A stretch of 64,000 nt of DNA from Bursaphelenchus xylophilus. Taxonomy: Eukaryota > Nematoda > Chromadorea > Rhabditida > Aphelenchoididae. Shown one piece after another: positions 41,187 through 53,300 of the stretch; position 1 is the stretch's first letter; each line of letters starts with the position of its first letter. The notes under the pieces are model-generated. The model saw only the letters and a list, made by a program, of their open reading frames with translations, ran no database searches and was not told the origin of the DNA. Made by a program: the position numbers and the translations under genes. The DNA lies in the NCBI GenBank assembly GCA_904066235.2, contig CAJFCV020000003.1:2232001-2296000 (forward strand). The letters are read 5' to 3'.

Positions 41187-44100
41187 ATGGCGCCGAAGTC
41201 GAGTCAGAACCTGAAGAAGAAGGCAAGCCAGAAGCCGACGAAGAGTGGTAGTCAGTCGTCGTTGTCGTCCAAGAGCTCCAAGTCCCCGAAAAACAGTGCC
41301 AAAACGGCGAGCAGAAAGAGTAGTAAAAAATCGAAGAAAGCAGAGAAGAACACGAAGAACGGCGGGAAAAAAGGGTTCTTCAGTTGCTGCTGCAAGAAGA
41401 AGAAAGGTAGGTAGAGTGATTTTGTGATGTTTAGGAAGCTTGGAGCAATATTTTGAGGGTTGAAATTTTCGGCCGCTTTTTGGGCCGCTTGAAATTTTGC
41501 AAATTTTTCCGTGTAAAATATGAATAAAAATGTAATAAACAGTGTAAAATACGACTCTAACATCTGTTTATTCATTTTTATCTCAATTTCAACCAAAAAA
41601 TTTTAAATTTTCAATTTCCCGCCAAATGAAAAAATTCTTGGCATTCTGTTGCAAGATGGTTTTTCGGGTCAAAATTGATTGTAGAGTCTTAGGAAGTAAT
41701 CAAATAGTAATTTCATAGAATATTAGGACATTTGAAGGGTGTTTTTACTGTTTTTTTTTATTAGATTTGTCTTGTGTAATATAAGGAAAAGAGTCGATTT
41801 TGACCTTGATTATGGTTGAAAATCTTTTGGTTATGCCTTCAGAGAGCGATTAATGACGTTTGAAAATAGTTTTCAGTACCTTACTATTTTATTTTTACCT
41901 TATGTTACACTTGGTTCCAGTCCCACCGAATCACCCCAAGAACAAAGTTCCGGCTCCTCCATCCCTCCGTGACCCTCGGCAGCGGATCAATCCGGTCGGT
42001 TTTGCCATTTATTTTAATTTTCGACCAGTTTTGTTAGATATTTTCAACAAATCAAACAATTTTTTACTAATCTCCCCAGTGTAATATAACCCCATTTTAG
42101 CCCGCGAAACTTTCCAAGCCGAGCCCTTCGTTTTCGTCGAGTTCGGACTCTTCGGGGCTGAAGAAAATCAAGCCCAAAGTTGATAGTAATGTCTCCAGTT
42201 TGAACGATGACTTTTTGAACGCCCACCATGCACCGCTGGAGGTCATGGAGCCGGACAAGATTAGCACTTGTGGGCCAAAAGACAAGTCCTCGTCCAAGAA
42301 TAAGTCCTTGGCCAAAGGGGGGAAATGCAAGAGGGGTAGCGCGGAAAAGTTGAAGAGATCCGAGAAGAAATCGGCGGAGGATCTGGACAAGACGAAGGGA
42401 AAGAGCGAAAGAGTGGAGAAGACCAAGAAAAAGTTGGTCGAAAAGAGGAAGAAGAGCTCCAGTAGTAGTTCCATAAAGTGCGTAGACTTTCCGTCGAAAA
42501 TTTTTCGCATTGTGCATTTCATATTTTGCACAGTGCATAACAATTTTTTGCACTGTGCATTTCATTTTTTTGCACTGTGCATTTCAATTTTTTGCACTGT
42601 GCAGTTTAATTTTTTGGGGGAAATGGGCAAAATGCACTGTGCGCTGGCGGAAAAAGGCGGAAAAATGTCTACGCACTTTATGAAAATTGTAGTAGTGGTA
42701 CTGGGAAGAAGGGTGGAGGCGATGGCGACAAGAGAAAGAAGGACAGCGACAGCGATGAGGAGCCCGTCGCTACGACCAATTCGGACCAGTGGAAACCCGA
42801 TGAAGACTCGCCAGGTGGCGACGCAACGGATCGCACAGAAGAACCAGTAAGACTAGGCGATTTTTAGAGCAATTTTTTGAGCAAATTTTGAAGGGTTTGG
42901 CAAGGGGTAGCAAATTTTAATTTTGATAAATTTGAGTAAAAACTGAGAATTTTGATGACAAAAATAAAATTTTTTGAAATGATATGATAGCCTGAGGCTA
43001 TACTCAGACTGGACAAAAATTTCAACCTGTTATGTCATCAGAAACAACCTAAAATACGACGTTCTATTTCAGAAGGTTCCAGTCAAGAAAAAGCCCAAGG
43101 CTGAAGTGACGATTGTCAAAAAACGCCCAAGACATGCGGAGGGAAAGGTTGAGATGCTGGACATTCGGATTCGAGAAACCGACAAGGGAATCCATGAGGA
43201 CATCAACTTTGTCACCTCATGTGGAACATCAGCCAAGAAGGAGAAATCGAAGAAACCCGGGAAGATTGAGCAAGTTGAACCAACTCAGGGTGAGGACGAA
43301 GAAACGGAAGGCGAGAAACAGGACAAGTGTAAGTCATATAGTAGAGGAGGGACATTTTATACGACGAAATATGTTTGTGGTGACTTTGGAGATTTGATCG
43401 TATAAAATGTCACGCAGACGAATAATTTTGCATAGGAGTAAATTAGATCGTCAGGGATATGTTTGCTTCACTTTAGTTATGATTCCTATTAATAGTGACG
43501 TTTTATACGACGAAAGTTGTTTTTTTTCATTTTTGCTTTTCCATCGTATAAGATGTCACTTGATGAGGTATTTATTTTGTAAAACGTAGAATGGACCATG
43601 AAAGAAGCTATGATTGGAGAATCAACCCGATTTTACTTCTCAGTGACATTTTATACGAAGAACTTTTCCCAACAACTTTAGTCGTATAAAATGTCGCCCT
43701 TTGCCGAGAATATGAGTTGAAGATCAAAAATTGCTTCATTATGACCTGCCCGAGAGTCTGAATGTCATGACCGCTTATTTTTCAGTCGAACCGGTCCCTA
43801 AAATTGAGCTTGAAGGGACTCAACAGGACGATGACAAACTTTTGGATATAGACGAAGAACCCGATACTGCGGACTCATCTGCGACTAAAAGTTCTTCTTA
43901 CACTTCAGCAACCCCATCCACTACTATTTCCACCAGTGATGTCTCAGATTTGGCCACTCCGAAGCCATCTGACAAAGCCGCCAAAAAACCAAAATCCAAG
44001 CCTAAATCTAGTACTGGGGCGTCAAGCAAAACTTCATCGACCACTGCAAAGACCAGCTCATCCGACGACCAGAAGAAGGAGGCGAAAAAACCGAAGAAAC

Positions 44101-45282
44101 CGGTCGAAAAGCCCACGAAACCGGCGGAAAAACCGACCGCCGACGAAAAAACCCCGAAATCGGACTCGAAACCGGCTTCAAAATCGGCTTCGGAGGACAA
44201 ATCGAAGGCGCAGCCCTCGTCCGACTCTTCGGAGATTTCGGACAATGGCCCAGTGTCCCCGACCACCGAGAATATTCTGAATGATGTTTGTGAACAGTTG
44301 AAGGATCGGAAACGCCTTCAGCAGTTGATGCAGGTATGCCGCAAGTACGCGAAAACCCCCGAAAAGGCGGACGAGGAGTTTGTGAAGAACGTCAAGGAGA
44401 TTCTGGCCGACATTGTCAAGGATCAACGGAACAAAGGCAAAAAATCTAAGGTTAGAGGGAGTTTTTGGGTTAAATTTTTCTGTAAACGAAATTTAGAAGT
44501 TTTATAATAAGTTTATTAGGTCGCATTTTACATTTTTTCAGGGATTTTTTCGTATTTTTGGCCTAAAAATATCGTGTGCAGTTTTGGCGTAGTGGTAGTG
44601 AGTTGGACTGTCAGTCGAAAGGTCGCAGGTTCGAATCCCACTGGAGGAAAAGTGGGTTTTGAAGGGGGAACTTCATTTTTTGATGAGAGTTTTGAAAAAA
44701 TTAAAATGTAAAATACGTAGTGCTGATAAAAAAAATTTTTATATTTAAAAAAATGAAAATCGAACCTTTTTTCATAGATTTTGATCTAAAGTAATATAAA
44801 AAAACAATTTTTTTATGAAAATACTCAAATTATCGTTGATTTTTTGATAATAAAAAGTCACTACGGCCCTTGGGGCCTTCAAAAAATTTTTTGGTTTTTT
44901 TTTTAATCTAAATTTACCATATGAAATCCGATTTTTTTAGCCGCCCAGTCGCCGCTCAAAGCGATACATTTTTGATGAGAAATCCATGCTTGGAGCTGAC
45001 GGCATGGCCAACGCCCAGAAAGATGCCGAAGACATGATGGTAGAAGTGGTGGGCTTGATGTATTTCCTCTCGGCCGAATGCCGCAACGACTACATGACCC
45101 TGGTCCAGGAGATTTACATCAGTGTTTATCACGTGCGCAAATGGCTGGCCGAAAAGGATGCGAAAAATTTGTGGCCGCAGATTGTGGAGGCCACCTATGT
45201 CATGGAGAGAGCCAGAAATTTCCACAAACTGCTGAGGGAATTCCATTTGTACCTGGTCGAACAGAACAAAGCCTCCGGATAA
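41187..45282 (+). CDS. Lys/Ser-rich disordered orphan protein with conserved-looking C-terminal domain
   Basis: Seven exons (41187-41406, 41921-41994, 42101-42477, 42693-42846, 43073-43328, 43786-44450, 44941-45282) join in phase to 695 residues. The first 70 residues are Lys/Ser repeats ending in a cysteine cluster (GFFSCCCKKKKG). The middle 450 residues are low-complexity Lys, Ser, Pro and acidic sequence with many KK/KKP motifs, including KKPKKPVEKPTKPAEKPT. A possible folded part begins near TTENILNDVCEQLKDRKRLQ (a helical, TFIIS-N-like look) and the last exon is a tryptophan-containing helical domain (FLSAECRNDYMTLVQEIYIS, KWLAEKDAKNLWPQIVEATY). No family is recognised; a nuclear or chromatin role is a guess from composition. 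Acceptor GTTGCAG lies just before the ATG. The third intron is a hairpin transposon-like element. Confidence 0.75.
42472..42682. mobile_element. Hairpin element forming intron 3 of the Lys/Ser-rich gene
   Basis: Perfect 16-bp ends CATAAAGTGCGTAGAC and GTCTACGCACTTTATG; the TA inside each end suggests a TA target. The donor GTGCGT lies within the left end and the acceptor TTGTAG 10 bp beyond the right end. The interior is an array of GCACTGTGC words. Confidence 0.8.
43345..43700. repeat. Three 60-bp foldback repeats (TTTATACGAYGAAA family) in one intron
   Basis: Copies at about 43348-43410, 43497-43560 and 43642-43697. Each begins like GTGACATTTTATACGA and ends with the complement TCGTATAAAATGTCAC around a variable loop. 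All lie in intron 5 of the Lys/Ser-rich gene. Confidence 0.85.
44575..44647 (+). repeat. tRNA-like sequence in Lys/Ser-rich gene intron 6
   Basis: A box TGGCGTAGTGG and perfect B box GGTTCGAATCC. The anticodon-like loop is CTGTCAG (GTC) on a TTGGA/TCGAA stem. The acceptor stem does not pair. Confidence 0.6.
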
Positions 45283-45734
45283 TGTAAAATACGGGATATT
45301 TGATAGTGTTTGAATAAAAAATCTTGGTGTATTTGGTGGATCGTGTTGAAAATCTCAATTTTATTGCGAGTTTTTGGTCTCAGCGACAATTTATACGATG
45401 AAACCTGTTTTTGAAACTTTTGAAGTTTCTATCGTATAAGATGTCACCATATCGGAAGTTACTGTGGGTTTGGCCCAATTCCACCATCTAACGAATTTTT
45501 CATGATTTTTGTCGTCATTTTATACGATGAAACCTGTTTTCGACACTTGCCATTTTCATCGTATAAAATGTCACCCTTGGTAAAATACGGAGAATCAAGC
45601 ATCGCATAAACTCATGTGCGAACTTAGCCTTTAAATTAAAGCAATTTATTTCGTATTTCACATCAAAAAAAATCTTATTTTAGGAATGCACCGTGCAATA
45701 TTACTACAAACCAAAAGAACTTGCGACTACTGAG
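45283..45734. other. Convergent intergenic region with foldback repeats
   Basis: Contains AATAAA at 45313 (plus strand) and 45645-45650 (minus strand, ABHD16 gene), plus two TTTATACGATGAAA foldbacks. No ORF. Confidence 0.55.
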
Positions 45735-46160
45735 TTATGCGTTAATTCTTTCTCTGCAGAGCCGTTTAAAGTCATCGAAGGGCTCTAGAGACACTTGGAT
45801 TGGGAGGTTAAATTCGTTTTGACTTAGCGGAGTGGTGTGATTTGATGGAACATCGAAAAAGTGGAGGTAGGAGAGTAAATGTAGGACGTGGTGTTGAGTG
45901 TTGGGCTCTTTGGCCGCTTCTGTATAGGATTTGTCTTCGATGGACTGAAATTAAAATTATAAGACATTTTATATGATGAAACATGCCTCAGAAATTTTTG
46001 GTCAAATTCATCGTATAACATGTCACCCTGTGACAAAAAATGCAAAGTAAAGAAAAAATAGGTTGCAGAATTTCCATTTATGCAACTTTTTAATTAAGAG
46101 TCATTTTATACGATAAAACCTGTCCAAATTTTCTAAACAGTTTTCATCGTATAACATGTA
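45385..46160. repeat. Four 60-bp foldback repeats (TTTATACGATGAAA family)
   Basis: Copies at about 45385-45446, 45513-45574, 45961-46026 and 46100-46155. The shared half is TTTATACGATGAAACCTGT with the complementary half CATCGTATAAAATGTCACC. The last two lie in the final intron of the ABHD16 gene. Confidence 0.85.
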
Positions 46161-49100
46161 ACCCTTTCCAAAAAGAGTCTAAAATAAACTCAAACCTCTC
46201 AGTCACTCAATCTCTAATCTACTCCCTATAACAAGTCAACAGCAGACCAATTCCAATAATCTAGACCCTCAAACTTTTCTTCGTATAACTTGTCTCCCCT
46301 TCCAAATTCCCTCTACTTACCACCAGCGCATCTCTAACCATACGTCTCTGATCATGTGGAGTGCTGTTCACATACTCCAGAACAGCATTGTAGTCCTCAT
46401 TATCCGTTACGAAATCCGGGAATCTTCCTTGGAAAAACTTGGCCAAAAGATGATTTCCACGATTCTCCCGGCGCATTCTGATACTGTCCGGACCTTGATA
46501 GGTGGTGATGACTTCGTCGTTGTATCGGCGGATGATCCTCACTGGGCCGGCGTATTTTGCGAGCTAAAAATTTCAAAATAAAAAAAGTCCAAAACTTTGA
46601 CAAACTTTTGTAAAAATGGTCAAAGCATCAATATACCCTTAGGCCACAAGTGCAAAAATAGCTGTAATTTTTCTACAGACTCTATTCTATTAGTTAAAGT
46701 CAAAGACGATTCCAAAAACTTCATATTTTACCCGTACCAGCTCATTTAAATTACACTATAGGGATCTATCGGTAATTTTGGAAAACAGTCAAAAAATCGA
46801 ATATTCCCTAAGGCAATCAATCCAATATTGTTGATAAAACTTTCTCAAGTCCCCATTCTATCTTTTAAATGTAAAAAAATTTCCAAAAAATCTCAAATTT
46901 ACCTGTACGGCGACGTTTAAGTTGAACTGCTCTCTGATCGCGACTTTTACAACATTTTCGGCGAAAGCAGGCATATGAGTCAGCGCCAGTGGCATTACAT
47001 CGTCGAATGTCGCATCCAGGATCAGCCCTCGGACTTGTGGATAATTCGCGGCGGCCCATGTGGTCGGAAATCCTCCAATCGACCAGCCAAAAAGGATGAT
47101 ATTTTCGAGCTGGAATCCCTTGGAAAGGGCGAATTGGATGACAGCGTCCATTGCGTTGAGGATTTGATCCGGATACGGAGTGCCTGTGCTCTCGGCGAAT
47201 CCTGGAAGAAAATTTTTATACTATTTTAGAGGTAAAAATAAAAAATTTTTGACAAGGAAAGTACTTATATGGGGTATGGAGTTACAGGTCGAGACATGTA
47301 TCAAAAAAATCGCAAAATTTTTCTGATTCAGAATACGTAAAAGTTAGCTGCCCAATTTTGGTTTGTAAGGGCGAAAAATTCCTCCGAACTTTTCTTTCAA
47401 CATCACACAAACGCCTTTTTGACCAAGTTCTTACCAATTCAAAAGCTTTGTTTGGAGCTAAAGTAAACCCTGGCATCTTGAGAAGCCTTATTTTTTAAGG
47501 CTTGTCAAGATGTCAGGGTTTACCTTACGAGGGAATGGTCTGAACTTCCCCCAGTGTTTGGGAAAATGACTAGTGCAGGTGGGTAGAGCAAGTAAACTTT
47601 GGTAAAAAGAGCCATTTTCCAGCTGCGGAATAAGCCCGGCCGACGAGAAAAATCGACCGAAAGTTCCACAAAAATTTCCTCTTTCTCTTCCCTCGGAAAA
47701 GAAGATCGGTGTCCAGTGGTTCGGTTAGCCGAGTGGATAAAGCGTTCGCTCGGTATTCTTTTGGGGGTTGGTTCGATTCCGGGGTCTCGCAAAGGGCCGT
47801 GATAAGGCTTTGATGAGCAAGATCAAGCTCTAACAAACCAAAAAAAATATTTTGCCATTTTTATACGTTTTATAGGTTTTATACGTTTTATACGTTTTTA
47901 TAAAAAATCGAAAAATTTTTCGATTTTTTGATACATATCTCGACCTATAACTCTGCACCCCATAGAAGTACTGTCCTTGTCAAAAAAGCACAGTGCAACA
48001 AAAAGGCTGCCAAAAAATTTTGCACAGTGCAGTTTTTAGATTGACGTCTTTCGCACAGTGCAAAAAAAATTTTGGAGTTTTTGCATCTTTTGAAACATTT
48101 AGTCAAAAGAGTCAAAATTTTGGTTAAAATTCCCTTCTTGTAAAATCCATTATTTTTTCAAACTTCACTTTTTTCCAAAATCTAAACTTCCAAAAAAAAC
48201 AAAAAAATCGTATTTTACCTGGCGGATTCCATCCCAAGACACTAAAATCCATCTGCACTGGGGTTCTAGCAATTCCAGTCTCATAAAAACCGGCATTTCC
48301 ATCGCTGCAAATAATCAGCGGCGCCTCTGGAAAAGGTCCCCTCCGATCGAATAACATGGTATCAATAATGTTTCCATCCACCGTTTTGATCTGCTCTCGC
48401 TTTCCGCCGAGGTCCAGAATGAGCTGTAGACGATTCTGACGGATGGTTTCGGACAGCAGGGTCTTCAGAATGCCGACAGAGCCGGGATACAGCATCCGAC
48501 GACCAAAAGTGTGAACACAAAGCTTGGCAATTAAACGGAGATGGTGCAAGTGGTGGTCGGGGACACCTGGGAGATCAACTTTGTTCTCGAGATACCAATA
48601 ATCGCGGGATTTTTCGGCTTGAAATGCGGCTGGGGTTGATGGAGTAATCTGAAGGTAAAGTTATTTAAAAATGCGAAAATTAGAACAAAACTAAAAGTAA
48701 AAAGGATCTAGTCGTCTTTGGAACGTCATAAATAGCACAAAAAACTAAAAAATTCAGGAATTATAGATTTTTTTTTAATTTGATACCTAGTGTAATATAA
48801 TAATTTCTTTAAATTTATAAAAATAGGCCTCCAATAGCACGAGTGGACTATTCAGAGTCTATATAAAAAATAAATTTTCTTAAAACATCCCCAAACCCCT
48901 ATTTATGACAAATTTTGTCAAGTGTAATATAATCGATCTTCCAAAACCTCTTAAAATCTATCTAAACTTGTAAAAAACCAAAAAAAAGTCTTCATCTCAC
49001 CTCAAAGTCATATTGCTCCAGCATTTTCTCCCCAACCGCTCGATCATTTGCTTTACAATAATAGGCCAAGTACTGCCGATAAGTCGGGTTGTACAAACGG

Positions 49101-49885
49101 CCCGCCGTTCGCAATCCATAAGCAATACTGTGGAAAGTAACAATAAAATGCGTCCAATTCAAGGCTCTGGAAGTGGTCATCTCCATGCGGAAAATAAGAT
49201 AATAGAGCCAGAATGGAGACGTGACCCATCCAATGGCACGGGTCAATTGAGAAGTGTAGATCATCATTCCGCCTGGAAATGGGTTTGTTTTGATGTAACA
49301 AATCATAAAGAATCTTTTGAGTTCAGCTTCAATAAATTTTTGGGTCCGTCTCATGTTTTAGAAGCATATTTCATAAATCTTATTAGCTTTTCGCAAGAGC
49401 AACATAATTTTGTTTGTAACTTTATTACAAGCCAAAATAATAAGTTACGTTGCCTAAAAGGTCTTCTTGAAGGTTTCCAAATTTCGAAATCCTATCTTCG
49501 AAAATTTCCAATTTATGAGCATATTACACTAGACATCAGATAGCAAAAATCCTTTGGTCAAAAAAGTTAATTTAATTTACTTGTTAATCGTCTTTTAACT
49601 CTTTATTGCTTCATAAAGACCTCAGCGAACTTCACAATACTTTTTTGAATTAAAATTTGACATCAACTTGCACTAAACATTAATTTAATTTCATGACCTC
49701 TAAAATAATATAATCGTCCTTGAATTAACGTATTCCTCCGAAAATCCTGCTGCAATATCTAAACTGAGACAAAAAGAAATAAAATACATACCCAAACGTT
49801 CCATCATGTTCGGCTGATACGGCGCTTTAGGTCGCAGAGTGGCATAGATTTCGGGGCCGTTGACCAGACCCCAAAAATGGTCCAT
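45735..49885 (-). CDS. ABHD16A-type phosphatidylserine lipase
   Basis: Six exons (49885-49792, 49272-49001, 48648-48219, 47201-46903, 46563-46321, 45944-45735) join in phase to 515 residues, close to ABHD16A (BAT5). ABHD16A is an ER membrane lipase that makes lysophosphatidylserine. Two hydrophobic segments occur near residues 48-62 (WVTSPFWLYYLIF) and 80-95. The alpha/beta-hydrolase core holds the nucleophile elbow FGWSIGGFPTTWAA with Ser306, then LILDATFDDVMPLALTHMP with the likely acid Asp, and the later segment RRENRGNHLL. The FAESTGTPYPDQILNAMDAV stretch is diagnostic of this family. The start matches a short N-terminus before the membrane segments. Intron 3 holds an inverted-repeat element with a tRNA-like sequence. 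The catalytic His was not assigned with certainty. Confidence 0.92.
47251..47981. mobile_element. Inverted-repeat element (family 2) in ABHD16 intron
   Basis: Left end GACAAGGAAAGTACTTATAT with GGGGTATGGAGTTACAGGTC; the right end is the complement GACCTATAACTCTGCACCCC and AGTACTGTCCTTGTC. The left half shares GCTGCCCAATTTTGG with family-2 sequence at 8142. An inner 28-bp hairpin (GTAAACCCTGGCATCTTGAG and its complement, 47463-47524) and a tRNA-like sequence lie inside. Confidence 0.82.
47717..47790 (+). repeat. tRNA-like sequence inside family-2 element
   Basis: A box TAGCCGAGTGG and perfect B box GGTTCGATTCC, with a long region between anticodon and T arm, as in type II tRNAs. Stems are imperfect. 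Confidence 0.6.
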
Positions 49886-50340
49886 GGTTGATCTTAAAAT
49901 GAGTTCAAAAGAGCAGAATAATTAGAAACACTGTCGTTTTTTACTCTGTGAGAACGTCAAAATTGACGTTCTTCGGAAATCGCTAATTTCGCGGAGAAGA
50001 AATTGAGGGCGAAATGTCAAGGAATTATCGAGTGTTGCGAAGTGTCACAAAAATATTGGAGTCAAATTTGAGGAGCAGCTGGATGTAAAGGAAAGTTAAT
50101 TTTGCACTTCTCTGTTGTAGAATACGTAGGTTTAAAGTTTACTTTTTATTTCAATCCGATTTAGTAACATTTACCCGTTTTTATCGAGTTTTTTGTTTCT
50201 TCGAGACACTTTCGTCGTATAAAATGTCGCTGTGGCGCAACATTATTTTTCGAAGCCAAAAACAATTTCGTCAGAAATATTTCTCTCCATCTCTGTCAAG
50301 ACTGCAAACATTCATGTTCAAGTCAGTGTAAAATTGGAGA
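49886..50340. other. Divergent promoter region between ABHD16 and SMARCAL1 genes
   Basis: 455 bp with one half of a TTTATACGATGAAA foldback at 50214-50233 (CGTATAAAATGTCGCTG). No ORF. Confidence 0.5.
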
Positions 50341-53300
50341 ATGTCCACGCTCAGCGAAGAGCAAAAGAAGAAGATCGAGGAGAATCGTCGATTGGCCAAG
50401 GAGAAGTTCGAACAACGACAACGAGAGGCCAAATCGTTGAAGACAACCTTAAAACCAAGTACTTCGGATGGACCGGCGGCCAAGAAGCCTTGTTTGCCGG
50501 CTGTGAAAGGTAATTTTTTGTTATCCATGTTTTGAAGTTTAGGTATGAACGAAAATGGATGCTGCTCAAAGGATAAAGCAGATAGAATGCTTAAATTTAT
50601 ATGAGAGTGAGAGAGGGTCTTTGGCTATGTTTCTGTAAAATTCTGTGCTTTTGGGTTAAGAGAATGAATATCACTGGTCTTTATTGTACTAGCTGTTAGT
50701 TCAAATTTTTTAGTGTCAAAAACAACGTTAATTTTTTGTCAATGTGAAAATGTAGGCCGTAGTTAGCCTCAGGAAGTTGTAAACTACATATTGGATCGTT
50801 TTTGTATTCACTTTTTGGCCAAATTTCTCATAAGGTATATTACACATGGTATCAAAATCTAAAATATGATATGATTCCGCAATTGGTTCCTTGTTTATTG
50901 TAAAATACGTCCACTGCGGCTATTATGTAGCTTTTTCTTTCCAGCTGAAGCGATAAAACAGCAAGAGAACAAGGTTCAAGTTAGTCCAATATCAGATTAT
51001 GTCCCCAAGATCAAGGTCTCATTCGTACTTGCTTCTTGTCGTGAGGTCCAGGTAAATTTTACAGCTAATACTACAAGCCTTCTACTGTATCTATATGAAT
51101 TTTCCAGTCCAGATATTTATTTTCAGGCGACTTTCAAGCCGTTTCATCAGATTATTGTAAATATTTTCAAAGCGGTTCCCACCACCAGATATATCCGCGA
51201 AAAAGGCTGCTGGATGCTTGAGATTGGGTACTACGATGAGCTCCTGGACAAACTACGAAAACTTACCGAGCTGAAGATTGAATTTGATCTGATTCCACTG
51301 CATATTCGACAGGTAATCGAGGATTTTCTTTTGGATAACATCAATTTTTGATGGTTAGGAAAAAAAGTTGATTTTTTCGGTAATTATTGAAATGTATTGG
51401 CTGAATTTGGATATAATATGAAGGTTTATGTCATTTTAGATATTTTACCACGATTTCCGACGATCTCAGCCACAGAAAAGTCAGCCAGATCTGACGCGAA
51501 TTGATGCTACATTGCTTGAAATTTTATTCCCGTATCAGCGAACTGGAGTGTTGTAAGTGAAAATAATTTAATATAGGGTATAGTAGAGCAGTCTGAAAAG
51601 TTTCAATTCATTTTGATTTCCTAAAATGCCATTTCGGACATTAATTTATATTACTTTAGGTATGGAATTGAAAAACAAGGTCGTCTTCTCATAGCCGACG
51701 AAATGGGATTGGGAAAAACGCTCCAGGCATTGGCTATAGCACGGTATTACGCGAGCGAATGGCCTCTGTTGATTGTATGCCCGTCTTCGGTAAAGTATTC
51801 GTGGCGACAGGCAAGTGTAATATAAATTTTTTGGTTGAAATGAAAGAAAAATATTTTGTAAAATACGACGAGTGACACAATAAGATTTTTTCAGCAAATT
51901 GAGAAGTTCCTTCCACGGGTAAACGATATTTATGTCATCGAAAAAGGCTCGGATCCATTGCCTACTACAAGGTCGACGAGAACTGTAATTATAATGTCGT
52001 ACGATCAAATGGCCCTGAAATACAAACAACTGGTCGAGCAGAAAATCTATGTGGTCATTTTTGATGAGTCTCACATGTTGAAGGTAAGCCATGTTGACGA
52101 AAGTATTTTAAAATTTTTTGGTCCCGCAACGAAAACATGAAAAAGATTGAAATGAGTTTTAAATTGAATATTACAGCGGTATATTTCATGTAAAGTCACT
52201 AGTAATTGTAAAATACGAGGTTTATTTGCTCTCCGTCATTTCTTTTTGAGTCCCACCACGAAAACTTGAAATTCTTTGGCATTGTGATTTTTACTTTTCA
52301 AATCGTATTTTATGACAATCTAAGAACATCTAGTGTCATTATACTAAATCTTAAATATGTGGGCTTCAGAAAGTCCTGTTTTTTAAATTCTTTCCCTGAT
52401 TTTGGCATTATGTTTCACCACTCAAAATGCCTTATTTCCAGGACCAAAAAGCAAAACGGACAAAAGCAGCCATGGAACTGGCGAAAACCGCTCAGCGACG
52501 AATACTTCTGAGTGGAACTCCAGCTCTGAGTCGACCGGTTGAACTGTTTTCACAGATCAAAATTGTCGATAATAAGTTGCTTCCCAAGTTCACAGACTTT
52601 GCCGAAAGATATTGCGATGGAAAGCAAGGCCGTTTCGGATATGACGCCAAAGGAGCAACCAATTTGGAGGAGCTGGGAGCACTTTTGGAGAAGGCAATCA
52701 TGATCAGGTAGGGAAATGCCTAGTGTAATATAAAAAGAGATGAATTGCCGGCTTTTTTGATGCCAAAATTTGATTTTAGAGAATTTGGAGGCTTTTTGGC
52801 GGTGTTTGAAGTAGATTTGACAAATATTTCGGAATTTTTTATATTAACCATGATGGGAGATTACAAAAAAATTAAAGTTTTTGGAGTTTGGCAGATGTAA
52901 ATTGATGTATCGTAGATGTGGCAGGGCATTTCCGGCTATCTTTGGGTCTAAAATGGTTGGAAAATGTTAAATTTTGTCTAGTGTAATATAAATTTTTGAT
53001 GAGTATTTGAAAAAATTGGTTTTTCTATATTTTACGGATTTTTAACGGCAAAAGAGAGGGTAGAATACGAATGAAGAAACCTTGTAAAATTTTTTGACGA
53101 AATCTGCGCAAAAAAATTTAAAATTTTGTCATGTGTAATATAATTTTTGTGTTATTTTTCCAAATATTTGCCTTATTTGGCGTTTTTATGACCTAAAATT
53201 GATCGTAGAGGTACTGGAGGGTAAAATACGGCTATTCATAATGGCGTTTGTTCTAAAATTTGGAAAAGAAATAGTGACGGATCTGATCCAGTGGCAAAAA

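Noticed and set aside
42044..42565. Minus-strand ORFs of 148-173 codons
   Set aside because: Antisense to the Lys/Ser-rich exon 3; Leu/Phe-rich composition is what the complement of Lys codons gives.
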